From: Beta vulgaris subsp. vulgaris
Lineage: Eukaryota; Streptophyta; Magnoliopsida; Caryophyllales; Amaranthaceae
Length of the DNA: 64,000 nucleotides
Direction: 5' to 3'
NCBI RefSeq assembly: GCF_026745355.1
Contig: NC_079208.1
Span: 49,646,845 to 49,710,844, forward strand
The position numbers and the translations under genes were made by a program. The first letter of the stretch is position 1. Each line of letters opens with the position of its first letter. Below the pieces are notes generated by a model that was not told where the DNA came from, did not search any database, and saw only the letters and a program-made list of their open reading frames with translations. This document shows positions 11,469 to 22,535 of the stretch, in pieces.

Positions 11469-12948
11469 CACTAGTAGAATAAATGCTATTTGCTGCGGTT
11501 TTAGGCGCGCAACAATTAAGGGGGCAGCAATATGTATTAATAATATTGCTACGGTTTCAAACCGCAGCAATATATGCAGATATTGCTGCAGTTTCTGGGA
11601 AAAACCGCAGCAGTATTAGTGTTTTATATCAGAATACTACGGCATATTGCTGCGATTTCTACAGAAAACCGCAGCAATAGACGCCGGGCAGGTAAAATTT
11701 TTTTTTTTTTTTTTGTATTTTGCCGTCAAATTTAAAAGACAAAAATGTTGTAACAAAATAAAACACTATTGATTGGAACTAATGACAAAAAAGTATTATA
11801 TAAAATTCAAAAACATAAAAAATACAAAAAGACAGATTATATTGTTACAATAAAAAATACAAAGTAGCTTCCATGATAGTGGTATGAAATTGCCTAGCTT
11901 GTTAAACCTACATAATTGAGTTTCTTACATTCTTTTAATCGCAAAACTACTAATTCATATATCATATACTCTCGCACTAGATCAAACATTTCTATACCTT
12001 CTTCAAATATGGATTCTGATCAAGAGTATTATATTGATGATTCGCTGCTAGATTATTGCGAAGATTATGCTTGGGATCCATCATATTGTGATATTGAAAA
12101 TGGAGAAAGGGTTGAAGAAAAAAACAAAAAAAGAAAAGAAAACAAGATCTAGAGATTTTAGCAACGATGAAGACTTCGAGCGGACGACGAGCACGGGTTT
12201 CGCCTTTGCCTTAATTTCTTCGAGCAGACGACGAGCACGGATGACGAGCGCCGACGAACACTGCCTACTGGTGAAGCGACGAAGAACAAGCACGGACGAC
12301 AGACGAAGAACGAACGCCGCGTTGGTGGGCGGTCCAACGGAAGATGTCGTAGACTAAGTCAGCGTTAGTTTGAGAGGTTAGTGCGTGGTTGACGAACGAC
12401 GAAGAACCGCAGTGAGAATGAGGGAGGAGATCTGGATGAGTGAGAATGAGGGAGGAGATCTGGATAAGTGAGAATGAGGGAGGAGACCGGATGAGTGAGA
12501 ATGGGGGAGGAAACCTGATGAGTGAAACTGAGGGACGAACGGCGCAGTGAGAATGAGGGAGGAGGGAAGGAGTGAGGGAGAATAAGAGAGGAAAATGACG
12601 CTCACAGTAAAGAAAACCCTATTTCTAAAAAAAAACATTCAAAAAACCCTAATAAGTCTATTGCTGCGATTTTTTCAAGGAACCGTAGCAATAGGTTTAA
12701 ATAATAATTTCTAATATTTTTTTACTATATTGCTGCGATTTTTGTCAGAAACCGCAGCAATAAATTTGGTCAAATAGTCAAAAAATTTCAAAAAAATTCT
12801 GTTGAAACCATATTACTGCGATTTTCGATCGAAACCGCAGCAATATGGTTATTTTATATTTTTCATTTTCTTTTTACATGATATATTGTTGCGTATGGGT
12901 AAAAGCGCAGCAATATTACCGCAACAATAAGCAATTATTCTACTAGTG
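11469..12948. mobile_element. Non-autonomous CACTA (En/Spm) element A
   Basis: The ends CACTAGTAGAATAAATGC and, inverted, CACTAGTAGAATAATTGC are flanked by the 3-bp duplication ATG (11466-11468 and 12949-12951), diagnostic of CACTA elements. Both subterminal regions hold repeated inverted pairs of TATTGCTGCGGTTT-type words (11488-11680 and 12660-12930), the usual layout of transposase-binding sites. The interior (about 11900-12650) has no transposase; it contains short open stretches of low complexity and a tandem array at 12411-12570. Confidence 0.9.
12411..12570. repeat. Short tandem array inside CACTA element A
   Basis: About five imperfect copies of a ~28-bp unit built on GTGAGAATGAGGGAGGAG followed by an AT(C)TGGATGA-like linker. 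Copies diverge towards the right. The array lies in the GA-rich part of the element and encodes nothing recognisable. Confidence 0.75.
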
Positions 12949-13289
12949 ATGCCAAGTCAGGAGAAACAAGAATTTTCCATACAAGTTTAAATTGAAGACC
13001 CAATATTATTAATCTTTGCTTTTTTAAGTCCGAAACCTTCAAAAGATATTGTTATAAATTTTTTCCCATCCAATTAAATTTAGAGCCTTGGAGGAAGGAT
13101 TCTTATTCCAAGAAAAAAAAAATCCTATAACACTTATTTAGAGAAGAAAGAATAGATGGCGGAAGATAAAAACAGTGCATCTGATAGTTGGTTTTGATAG
13201 CGAGATTTGCTTGAATAAGAATAGTTGAAATCATTTTTATGTAGAGTTTTTAGGCATATTAGGTTGCATTATTAGAGCATATTAGTTCT

Positions 13290-13480
13290 TAGCAACATCC
13301 GTCTTTATATGAGGCCACCAAAAAGTCTGCTTGAGATCCTTGTACATCTTATCCCCTCCAGGATGAAATGAATATTGCGCTGAACATTAATTTTCCTTCA
13401 ACTCAAGAACAGTATGAACACACCATTTCCCCTTGAATCTCACGCTACTGTCCTCAACCACAGTGAAATTAACAGGCTCA
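13290..13480 (-). pseudogene. Integrase N-terminal fragment (gypsy)
   Basis: The minus strand reads YSFHPGGDKMYKDLKQTFWW at about 13310-13370, matching the HPG..KMY.DLK...WW segment of the N-terminal zinc-binding region of plant gypsy integrases. A stop codon lies shortly upstream, and the catalytic core is missing to the left, where similarity is lost. Confidence 0.65.
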
Positions 13481-13623
13481 TTAGCTTGCTTGTCCCTCGA
13501 GAATTGATCATGTACTTGTGATTTCTTGTTCTCATCATACAAAATGGACTTAATCATAAGAGAGTTAAGCTGCCAATTGCACTATTCCCACGTCAAGATT
13601 TTGAAACTCCTCTCGAAGACGAT

Positions 13624-13902
13624 TCATCGAACGCATGGTCTACAAACAGTGAGAGGATTTCCTACTAAGTGCATCTCAACAACATTGGCCTTACTCTCAT
13701 GGTATTGAATCTCTATATCATAATAGTTGATCAGTTGTAACCATCTTCTCTGCCTCATGTTTGACTCTCTCTGAGTGAAGATGTATTTCAGACTCTTATG
13801 GTCCGAAAATATCTTGAATGATGTGCCAAGCAGATAATGACGCCAGATCTTAAGTGCAAAAACAACAGCTGCCAATTCTAGATCATGCGTCGGATAATTC
13901 AA
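13624..13902 (-). pseudogene. RNase H domain of gypsy pol, damaged
   Basis: It contains [30 protein letters not shown] and [10 protein letters not shown], the standard RNase H blocks of plant Ty3/gypsy pol. The usual final ADALSR-type motif reads VEMHLVG, so the last acidic residue of the active site is lost. It lies in a different frame from the RT segment to its right, so at least one frameshift separates them. Confidence 0.85.
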
Positions 13903-14317
13903 CTCATGGTTCTTCCATTGCCTAGAAGCGTAAGCAACAAGTCAACAACCTTTTTATCCTGCATAAGCACACAACCAAGACCATTCTTCAAAGCATTTGT
14001 GAACACTTCATACTCAAGGTTTCCATCAGGTAAAGTTAATACAGGAGTTGTGGTGAGCGCTCCTTCAAAATCTGTAATGCCTTCTCACAATCATCAACCC
14101 AACGATACCTAGTACCCTTCCTCATCAATGCAGTCAACGCCGAGCTATTTTCGAGAAGTCCTTCACAAACCTCCTATAATAACCGCCAAGCCAAGGAAAC
14201 TGCGAATCTCAGTCACACTCTTTGGAGTAGGCCATTCTGAAAAGCTTGGATCTTTGATGGATCAACTGAGACACCTTCTCTAGAAATGATATGACCAAGA
14301 AAGGCAACTTTCTCCAG

Positions 14318-14866
14318 CTAGAATTCGCACTCGGAGAACTTAGCATACAACTTATTCTCCTTCAAAACCTGCAAAACAGTGCGAAGATGCTCTTCATGAT
14401 CACTGTTTGAATAAATCAATATATCATCTATGAACACCACCACAAACTTATCCGGGTACGACCTTAGGACTCGATTCATCAAGTCCATGAACAAAGTTTC
14501 AGCATTAGTCAACCCAAAGGGCATAACAATAAACTTATAGTGCCCATAGCGAGTTCTAAAGGTCGTCTTAGGAATATCATTCTCTGCAATACGAAGTTGA
14601 TGGTATCCAGATCTCAGATCAATCTTCGAGAAAACTCCAGCTCCCACCAACTGATCAAACAAATCATCTATTCTTGGCAAGGGGTACTTGTTTTTCACAG
14701 TAACATTGTTGAGCTCTTTGTAATCAATGCATAGAAGAAGACGCCCATCCTTCTTTTTCACAAACAAAACAGGTGCACCCCATGGAGATACACTAGGCTG
14801 AATGAAGCCCTTACCAAGCAACTTTTCTAACTGAGCCTTAAGTTCTTTCATCTTAGAAGGTGTCAT
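14318..14866 (-). pseudogene. Reverse transcriptase domain of gypsy pol
   Basis: An open stretch of about 180 codons carries [66 protein letters not shown] and the catalytic box [11 protein letters not shown]. These are the ordered RT motifs of plant Ty3/gypsy elements, and the DD catalytic pair is intact. It is bounded by frame breaks on both sides, so no full polyprotein can be made from this copy. Confidence 0.92.
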
Positions 14867-15186
14867 TATGTAAGGAGGCTTAAAAATAGGTTCAGCCAGT
14901 TCCAGGCATTAAGTCTACACTAAACTCAACATCACGTCTCGACATGGGGAATATCATCAGGAAAGCTACAAACTCATTGGCAATTCGAACATCTTCAACA
15001 CGTGGCTCTTCCTTACTAGTATCGTGAACATGGCACAAGTATATAGGACATCCCTTCCTCAAATAGGATTTCAAAGTGAAATGATTTTTAAGGAAAACCC
15101 TCTATATGAAACTCATGGACTCCAATAAGACCAACTACATACACCTTTTGTTTCTCGCAATCTATATAGGCTTTATGCTTATTAAG

Positions 15187-15432
15187 CTAATCCATCCCTA
15201 AAATTACATCAAAATCATGCAAAGAAAAAGCTATCAAATCAACTACTAGGGTGGTACTATCACACATAATAGGGACATCTGGATACAAATTATTACAAGT
15301 TATAATCACACCAGAAGGAGAAGAGATGTCTACATCACAAGTTCTAGAGTTCTCTAACCCTAACTTTTTCACAAGAGGTTCAGACACAAAAGAATGAGAA
15401 GCATCAGAATCAAATAGCACATAAATAGACAT
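15187..15432 (-). pseudogene. Retropepsin-like protease domain of gypsy, active site altered
   Basis: It reads VLFDSDASHSFVSEPLVKKL, where the family norm has D-S/T-G-A at the active site; here the glycine is aspartate, consistent with one G-to-A change. The downstream hydrophobic segment ends with VILGMD, the usual second protease landmark. A protein from this copy would be expected to be inactive. Confidence 0.8.
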
Positions 15433-15659
15433 TGAATGAATTGAAAAGTAACGATGATCGTGTTGCCCTTGGTGTTTGCCTCAGTCTGGTTCATCACATG
15501 AACCTGTTTAATGTCCCTCCTCGCATTAACTCTGTGTGCCTGAGTAGAATTAGTATTTCCTCCATTGCGATTAAGTGCAACATTCCATGGAGTAGAAACA
15601 GTAGGACGACTATTGTTTCCATTATGGGGTCTCTTATCTGCTTGTGCCTCATTCCTCGA

Positions 15660-15800
15660 ACTCATCTTAGGCCTAAAGTTCCTCGATCTTGGGTTAGTAA
15701 AGCATTCATAAGCACGATGCCCCTTCATCCCACAGTTATTACACTCCACCAAATTACCATCACAATCCTTGTCAGGGTGGTTCTCACTACAATGCTTGTA
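15660..15800 (-). pseudogene. Gag nucleocapsid zinc knuckles
   Basis: The minus strand encodes CNNCGMKGHRAYEC, a perfect CX2CX4HX4C zinc knuckle. Just upstream is a second, degraded one (KHCSENHPDKDC, first cysteine lost). Tandem CCHC knuckles close the gag of many plant gypsy elements. Confidence 0.8.
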
Positions 15801-16538
15801 ATAGAAAATCTCTGATCAGTCCTTTGCATCTGACTTTGGGGCTATTCTGATTATCCTTAGAATACTACTAACTAGAACCTCCCTTGTTGTAGTTAATGTC
15901 AGAACCACGGCTCCCAAAATCTCAGTTTTTATTGAAACCCCCTCTACCTTTGTTGTAAAAAGTGGAACCAGGTGTATCACCCTTTTCTGTCGCCTGAGTA
16001 GACCCTGCTAGAGAGGATTTCAACTTCTTTGCAGCTTGCCACTTTTCCTCAATCCTCTCAACATTACAAGCACGAGTGCGCACTTTGTATACTCACCAGC
16101 TCCCATCCTAGAATGAAGATGAGGGTCTAACTTCTCCTCGAATTTCACCGCTCTCTCCTGCTCATTAGGAATTAACCTCTTAGAAAAACGAGTCAACTCC
16201 TGAAATTTCACATAAAACTCGTGAACGGTCATATCTCCTTGCACAAGATCATTAAACTCCATCCTCTTTCTCTTCCTCGTATAAGGTGGCAAGAACTCCT
16301 CGCGGGCCGCCTTTTTAAACTCGGTCCAACCAAACTCTCTCTCCTCCATGAGCTCTTCTTCTTCCTCATCGACAATCACCTTAGTAGTCAAATCAAAAGT
16401 GTTATGAGTCCACCAAATATCAGCATCCTCAACCAGATAATAGACATCAACATCAACCCTCATCTCATCAGGGACTTGGAGAGTGGTAAAGATTTTGTCA
16501 AACTCTCTAATCCAGTTCTCCATCTTGGTGGGATCACC

Positions 16539-17974
16539 CACTAGTAGAATAAATGCTATTTGCTGCGATGGTATTGCTGCGGTTTTACCCATACGCAGCA
16601 ATATATCACGTAAAAAGAAAAGAAATAACAAAAAATAACCATATTGTTGTGGTTTCGGCCGAAAACTGCAGCAATATATTTTCAACGGAATTTTTTTGAA
16701 ACTTTTTTACTATTTGACCAAATATATTGCTGCGGTTTCTAGAAAGAACTGCAGCAATATATTAAAATAATATTAAAAAATATTATTTTAAACTATTGCT
16801 GCGGTTCCTAAAAAAACCGCAGCAATATCTTTTTAAAATTATAATAAAACGGCCCAAGTAGGGTTTCTCCCCTCTCTCTCCTCCTCTCTTCCTCCCATCT
16901 TTTTCACGCCTCGTCTCATCTTCTCTCACTTCTCTCCTCATCTTCCCTCTCTCCTCTAACCCTCTCAGTCACGCCTCCTCTCATCTTCTCTTTCTCCTCT
17001 ATCCCTCTCAGTCACGCCGGACGTCCTTCGAACTCAACATCGTCTTTCGAAATCGCAAAACTCGCAAGGTCGACATTGATTTCGAAAAGTCCCTCGCCAA
17101 AATCGCAAGGTCTTTCGACGAGGTCGATGATGATTTCGACGAGGTCGATGTTGATTTCGACGAATTCGCAAGTCCCTCGCCAAACTCGCAAGGTCTTTCA
17201 ACGAGGTCGACCGTTCATTGTTTTCGTTCGGTATTCGTTCATAAGGTCACCAACTTGCTATTTGCTATTTGATTTCATAAGATTCGCAAGGTCGACCGTT
17301 CATTGCTATTTGCTCGCCAGATTTATAAGGTCGCCGTCGCCAGATTCATAGGGTTCGGTTTTCGTTCGTTGCTCAACAGTTCGCCAGATTCAAGTACTCG
17401 TTTTGGGTCGCCGTTGGTTGTGTTCGTTGTTTTCGAATTTCTACTGTTATTATGTACAGTTTGTCAATTTTTCAGTTTTAGTTGTAAGTGTTTTTTTTTC
17501 ATTTTACTTTTTAATTTATTGTATTATTTATGTAACTAGTTTTTTTTATCGTTATATATTAATAATATTCATATGTCATTTCATTTTCAATTCATATGCA
17601 AATTTTGTGGATAGTGGATTTATTTGTTGCCGGATTTTTATTTTTCAAATGTGATTCCAAAATGAAAAAAAAAAATTTTTTTTGGTTACCAGGACATATT
17701 GCTGCGGTTTTGGGCCCAAAATCGCAGCAATAGTTTGACATATTGCTGCGATTTTGGCCCAAAACCGCAGCAATACTCTCTGTTAAATATGTAATACATA
17801 AAAATATTGCTGCGGTTTGGCCTAAAAACCGCAACAATATTTGTAGATATTACTGCGGTTTAAAACCGCAGAAATATTACAATACCTATTGTTGCCATTT
17901 TAATTGTTGCGCGCCCAAAACCGCAGCAATATGGCACTTTTTAACCGCAACAAATAGCATTTATTCTACTACTG
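16539..17974. mobile_element. Non-autonomous CACTA (En/Spm) element B, inserted in gypsy gag
   Basis: The left end is CACTAGTAGAATAAATGC; the right end, inverted, is CAGTAGTAGAATAAATGC (one change). The 3-bp duplication ACC flanks it (16536-16538 and 17975-17977). Subterminal inverted pairs of TATTGCTGCGGTTT-type words occur at 16560-16830 and 17695-17950, as in element A. The interior differs from A: a CT-rich tract (16860-17020), then TTTCGACGAGGTCGA-like repeats (17040-17220). No transposase is visible. Confidence 0.92.
17060..17360. repeat. TCGACGAGGTCGA-type repeats inside CACTA element B
   Basis: Variants of TTTCGACGAGGTCGATG, CTCGCCAAACTCGCAAGG and AAGGTCGACCGTTCATTG recur several times. 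The tract is richer in CG dinucleotides than its surroundings. I cannot assign it to a gene. Confidence 0.6.
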
Positions 17975-19531
17975 ACCCTTACCATCAAAAGAAGAAGGTT
18001 TCTTTTAGTTAATTGCTTTAGAAGTCACAACAGTTTTGGAACTAACATTGCCATCAACAGGAGTAACAGGAGTATCAAGGACAACAACTTGAGTGTCAGC
18101 AAGTTTCTCCACAACATCAGTTAAGGCTCGAGTGGATTGAGCTATCTCGCGCATCATGCGATTCGAACTTGAGCTTCTAGCACGTGTGTGTCTACGGATC
18201 ATCTTAAAAGCACAATAGAAACAAAGATAAACCAAAAATGATTCACCCTTAGCAAATAATAAATAAAATGCGAGAATTCACATAATTCATAATTTTACTA
18301 GTTTCTAAACTCCAATAAATCAGGCAAGAAATAAAAAGAGAAGTATATATCATCAACACGTAATAATAATATAATCCCTTGTTTTTCCATAAATCTTCCT
18401 CACAACTGCTTTTCAATTTTAACAAATTTATTTACCAATTCTTGTTTAAGGTCATCTTAAAGAAGTCTTAGTAACCTAAGGCCCTGAATACCAAATGTAA
18501 CAACCCTGAATTTCCAATACTTCTAAAAACAACTTAACATAAATAAACTCGGAAAGCCAAAGGTGCTACACCGCGATAATTAATAATAATAACCGCAAGG
18601 CTAATGGTTCTAATCAAAGATAATAATAATCAATAAGTTCTAAATAATTATTACAAGCCAACTAGATAAAAAGTAATTAATTATTACAAACCATAATATA
18701 TATAAATCCTATAGTCAAATAAATAACAACGGAAGTCTTATTAAATCAAAGGAGACCCAACGCACTCTATCTTTAACCCAACCGGGAGCTAACTATCTTC
18801 AAGTCCTTGCACATTAAACACTGTAATATCAGCCAAAGGCTAAGCAAGATTTAATACTGTAATAAAACAAAACTATTCAATGTGCAGGTATATATTAATA
18901 TCTTACAAATTCATATAAAAGTTGTACAGATTATATATATCATATATTAACTTTCTGACAACCTCAGATCCAATCTTTCTTTCTTTCCGAACCATTCTTT
19001 AAAACTTTCAAATGTATCCTTTCGTAATTTGTGAGTAGGAAGTAATAAAAATCCAATGAGCTAGTTGCGCTCACTAGATAAGGTACACACCAAAGTCCCT
19101 AGTATGCATACCTCTAACTTGATAATGTACTAAAAAGGAAGACGAATGACAAGAGTATTGATCAATATACTCCCAACTACTAAAACACATTGTTGAGACA
19201 CTGTTAACTCAACTACTTTCATACTCGAGGAGTACCGCTCACCGGCAAACTCCATGTTTTCTTTAAACTTGATAACAATTAGGAACTTTCTCCTTTTAAT
19301 ATAAGTCGATCTCATAGACTTCTTTCAATATAATATCGAGAACAACTGAAATCACAATATATAAAAAATCATAAAAACGATCTCATTCTTACAAATAAAT
19401 TTCCAAAAGGATATATAACCATTTCTGAACTCATATGTACAAACCTAATAAAAAATCTTACCTTATCAGCAACCACAATCAATAAATCTCAATCTCAAAC
19501 CAAAGAGGTTCCTCTACGAACCTGCAATCTA

Positions 19532-19791
19532 CTCCCTCCGTCCCAAAATATAGTTCCCATTTCTATTTTGGGAGTCAAATTTTAAAAACTTTGACCAAAT
19601 ATTCTTACTAATGTATACAAAAAAAACATATTCATGAGGGGTCTTGTTAGATTCGTCTCAATGTATAAATTCGTAATATCAACTTTTTATATTTTTTACT
19701 AATAAGAAATAGAAAATATCATAAGTCAAAGGTGGTACGTCTTGGAGACTGTGCAAAATGAAATGGGAACTATATTTTGGGACGGAGGGAG
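19532..19791. mobile_element. Stowaway-like MITE inside the gypsy LTR
   Basis: It begins CTCCCTCCGTCCCAAAATA and ends TATTTTGGGACGGAGGGAG, a perfect inverted repeat of at least 19 bp, with TA on both sides. It is the best-preserved Stowaway-like copy in the window, so probably a young insertion. Confidence 0.92.
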
Positions 19792-21278
19792 TACAACATA
19801 ATAATATAGTATAAGTCACCTGATTATAGTTCACATAATTCACCTATAAATGACATAACCTAGTTAATAAACTCTTAACTGTTTTTTTTTTAAAACCACT
19901 CAACTAAGTCAAAGGAATACAACCACATATAACAATACAACACTACCTCATTAATACTTTAGCACGACAATGGCACACGATAACACTACAAGAGTAACTT
20001 GGACACACTACTTGAGTAAATAATTGACAAAATAGTCAACACTCATTATGCCTCAACTAATAATACACGGTATTATATGTACAAATATAATTATTAGTAA
20101 AGTCAAAAAAAATAATTAGTAAAGTTTAAAACATTAGTTAAATTTTATATGAAAGGTAAATCAAATTAACTGAAAAGAAGACAAGTTATATTACATCAAA
20201 CTTAAGTTTGCTTTTTTTTTCAAGGAGAAATTTCATTAATTGAAGGCCAAACGACATCTACAATAGATATTAAAGAAAAACAAGATACAATGAAACAAGG
20301 TTAAATCAAATTCGTTTTCGAAAAAACTACAATGAACCAGATCGAGCAATACAGCGCAACCCCCTTATACTTGTTGAATCAAACAGCTATTGATGAGGAA
20401 GTCTATCATTCTGAGATAGTTTGGGAAGAACAATCTTGATCGAGTCATGTTTACCGCATCCGAGATTCCAATACCTTCATGTTGAGTCTCAAACTTCAAC
20501 CAATGATAATAATTTCTCATACCTAAAAACGAAAAACCATACTCACAACTCCCATAGAGGAGAAGGAGATCTCCACAGCAGAGAGTACTAAAAAAATCCC
20601 ATAAAGAGATACTAATTTATTCAACAAAAATAAAAACTGAAAATAAAAGAGGGAGAGAGGCTTACCATGGATGAAAACATTCATGGCAGCTCCCTAACTG
20701 ATGAAAAAACAGTAAGGGAGACTAGGATTTAGAGAGAAAAAGAGAGAAAGGGGGAAGGGAGCGGCAGAACTTACTTAAGTTTACTTCTCTGTTTGATTTA
20801 TAGGAACCGTACTACAAGATGCCTTCAATAGTTAACCCCAAACAAGCATGAAACTTTATGGTGAGGTTTCAAAGACTAACTCAAAACAACATCCAACCCA
20901 TTACAAGTATATTAGTTTAATGTATGACTTTATAACAAATTAACACAAGATTAAAGTATAAACTTTAACTCATTCGAATCAGTGCAAAACACCCAACTCC
21001 ATAAAAGAAATATGTGACTCTCACTATACAAAAAATCTCATGTTAAGTTCTGACAAATCTCATTGAACAAACAACTACAGTCCACAATATTCTACTGAAA
21101 ATTTGACAACTAACAAACAATCCACTTATACATATAATTTTAGAGTAAATCGTGAAACTAATAATATTGCAAATTAAATCCGAAAATATGTTAACTAAGT
21201 CATATTAACCATCAAACATGAACTAATTACTCAAATTTCGTATAACAAACTTTTCCCCCTATTTAATTTACTTAAGAA

Positions 21279-21921
21279 TAGGGCTAGCAATGGGTCGAGT
21301 TGGGTCAAGATCAGGTTGGGTTGGCGGATTAACAGGTTGAGAACCCCTTGATCCAACCCAACCTGTTAACTTAAACGGGTTAGGAATTACAACCCAACCC
21401 AGCCTTATGATAAATGGGTCAACCTTCAAGTGGATCCATTTAATTTATTTCGTGTATTTTCCAGATAAAAAGTAAAACAACAAAAATTATGTTGCAAAGC
21501 AATAGTAGGCAGCAACTTAGGCTAGCATTAAGCCATTACATAATCATATGCTAGATATTGTTCAAAATCAACCCAACCCAACCCAACTGGTGTTCAAAAT
21601 CAACACAATTACAACTCTATAATCAATTGTTCAACATCAACTGTAAACTGTTAGGATTTTTTACTTTCTAACATTCTACATGGGCTAGCCCAATTGTTTT
21701 TAGCTGTGAAATGAGGTAGAATTTTTAGGTTATTTCCATAAATGGGTTAATCGGGTTAAAATCATATCAAAATTTTCAACCTGACCCGACCCATTTAATT
21801 AAACAGGTTGGGTCAGGTCGACCCATTTAATTAAACGGGTTGAAAATTTCGACCCAACCCATTATTAATGAGTTCGGGTCGGGTCGAATTGCGCGGGTCG
21901 GGTAATATTTTGCCGGCTCTA
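21279..21921. mobile_element. hAT-type non-autonomous element inside the gypsy LTR
   Basis: The ends TAGGGCTAGCAA and (inverted) TAGAGCCGGCAA are flanked by near-identical 8-bp sequences CTTAAGAA and ATTAAGAA, the size expected for hAT. Both subterminal regions are rich in GGGTTGGGTCGGGT-like words in inverted orientation (TGGGTCGAGTTGGGTC on the left, GGGTCGGGTCGAATTG on the right). No transposase is encoded. Confidence 0.75.
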
Positions 21922-22535
21922 ATTAAGAACCCTAATATAATAAAATCTCCAAATTCAAAAAATCAATCAAATACGAATTAGACTTGTGATTATATCTTAC
22001 TTGATTAAGGCGAATTAATAGAGGAATATTACTCAGAAAAGGACCCAAATTTGTTCTCTTCGACTCGACTTTTCCGACCCGAAATTCGCAAAGCCAAGAA
22101 CACAATATTCCTTCGAGAAAAAAAATCCACAAACCAAAAATTGCTAAAGAAGAACGATGGTTGATGAGTGATGATGGTTCATAAAGAATTGGGTAGCTTT
22201 AATGGTAATTAAAAGAAGGAGTTGAAGATTGAAGAAAAAGAAAAGGAAGGTAGAGTATAGAGGAAAAGTGTATAGGTTTTGGTTGGTAAAATATAAGCTA
22301 GGAAGCAATAACACTCACACTCTCTCCTTTTTTTTTTTCTCTCTTTTTATAATATTAACATAGATAATTGGATATTTAAACCTAAAAAATTTAGGAATTA
22401 GCTTTTGACCCCTTATAAGGTAAAGTCAATAAATGAGAACTAAAATACATTTAATAAAAGAATATTTTAATTTATTTTTATAAACTATAATAATATAAAT
22501 AATTACTAAATAGTATAAAAATACGGGGTGTTACC

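Larger units (their letters stand above)
16020..18235 (-). pseudogene. Gag (capsid) gene of gypsy, split by CACTA element B
   Basis: The right fragment (17975-18235) begins at a methionine near MIRRHTRARSSSS and runs to a stop, followed by FDGK at the insertion point. The left fragment (16020-16538) resumes with GDPTKMENWIREFDKIF and contains WTEFKKAAREEFLPPY and VHEFYVKFQELTRFSKR, the retrotransposon gag core. Joining across the CACTA element at its ACC duplication restores the order FDGK-GDPTKMENW, so gag was continuous here before the insertion. A stop upstream of the junction shows extra decay. Confidence 0.85.
13263..18490 (-). mobile_element. Decayed Ty3/gypsy retrotransposon internal region, interrupted by a CACTA element
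   Basis: Read right to left, the order is gag, zinc knuckles, protease, reverse transcriptase, RNase H and the start of integrase, the order of Ty3/gypsy elements. A primer-binding-site-like word (TGGTATTCAGGGCC, near 18480-18495) lies next to the LTR end at 18497. The left part ends inside integrase near 13263; the integrase core and the second LTR are absent. Frameshifts, stops and altered catalytic residues show it is dead. The CACTA element at 16539-17974 splits gag. The RT resembles chromovirus/Tekay-type plant elements, which is a tentative call. Confidence 0.88.
18497..22535 (-). repeat. Long terminal repeat of the gypsy element (5' LTR), with later insertions
   Basis: One boundary reads TGTAACAACCCTG directly beside the primer-binding-like site; the other, at 22524-22535, reads GGGGTGTTACC, close to the inverted form, so the ends match the TGTAACACCC..GGGTGTTACA style of some plant LTRs. 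Minus-strand signals near the outer end include a TATAAAAAG word (near 22345) followed by a pyrimidine-rich leader-like stretch. Removing the Stowaway (19532-19791) and hAT (21279-21921) insertions leaves about 3.1 kb. The second LTR is not in the window, so the outer border is inferred. Confidence 0.6.

Noticed and set aside
12067..12357. Charged open frames inside CACTA element A
   Set aside because: Low-complexity, overlapping frames on both strands within a repeat-rich transposon interior; no family motif.
17076..17540. Open frames inside CACTA element B
   Set aside because: They coincide with TCGACGAGG-type repeats and T-rich DNA and have no recognisable domain.
20207..20300. T-run followed by CAAGGAGAAATTTCATTAAT, resembling the end of a retroposon
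   Set aside because: No Pol III boxes, no reverse-transcriptase remnant and no target duplication were seen.
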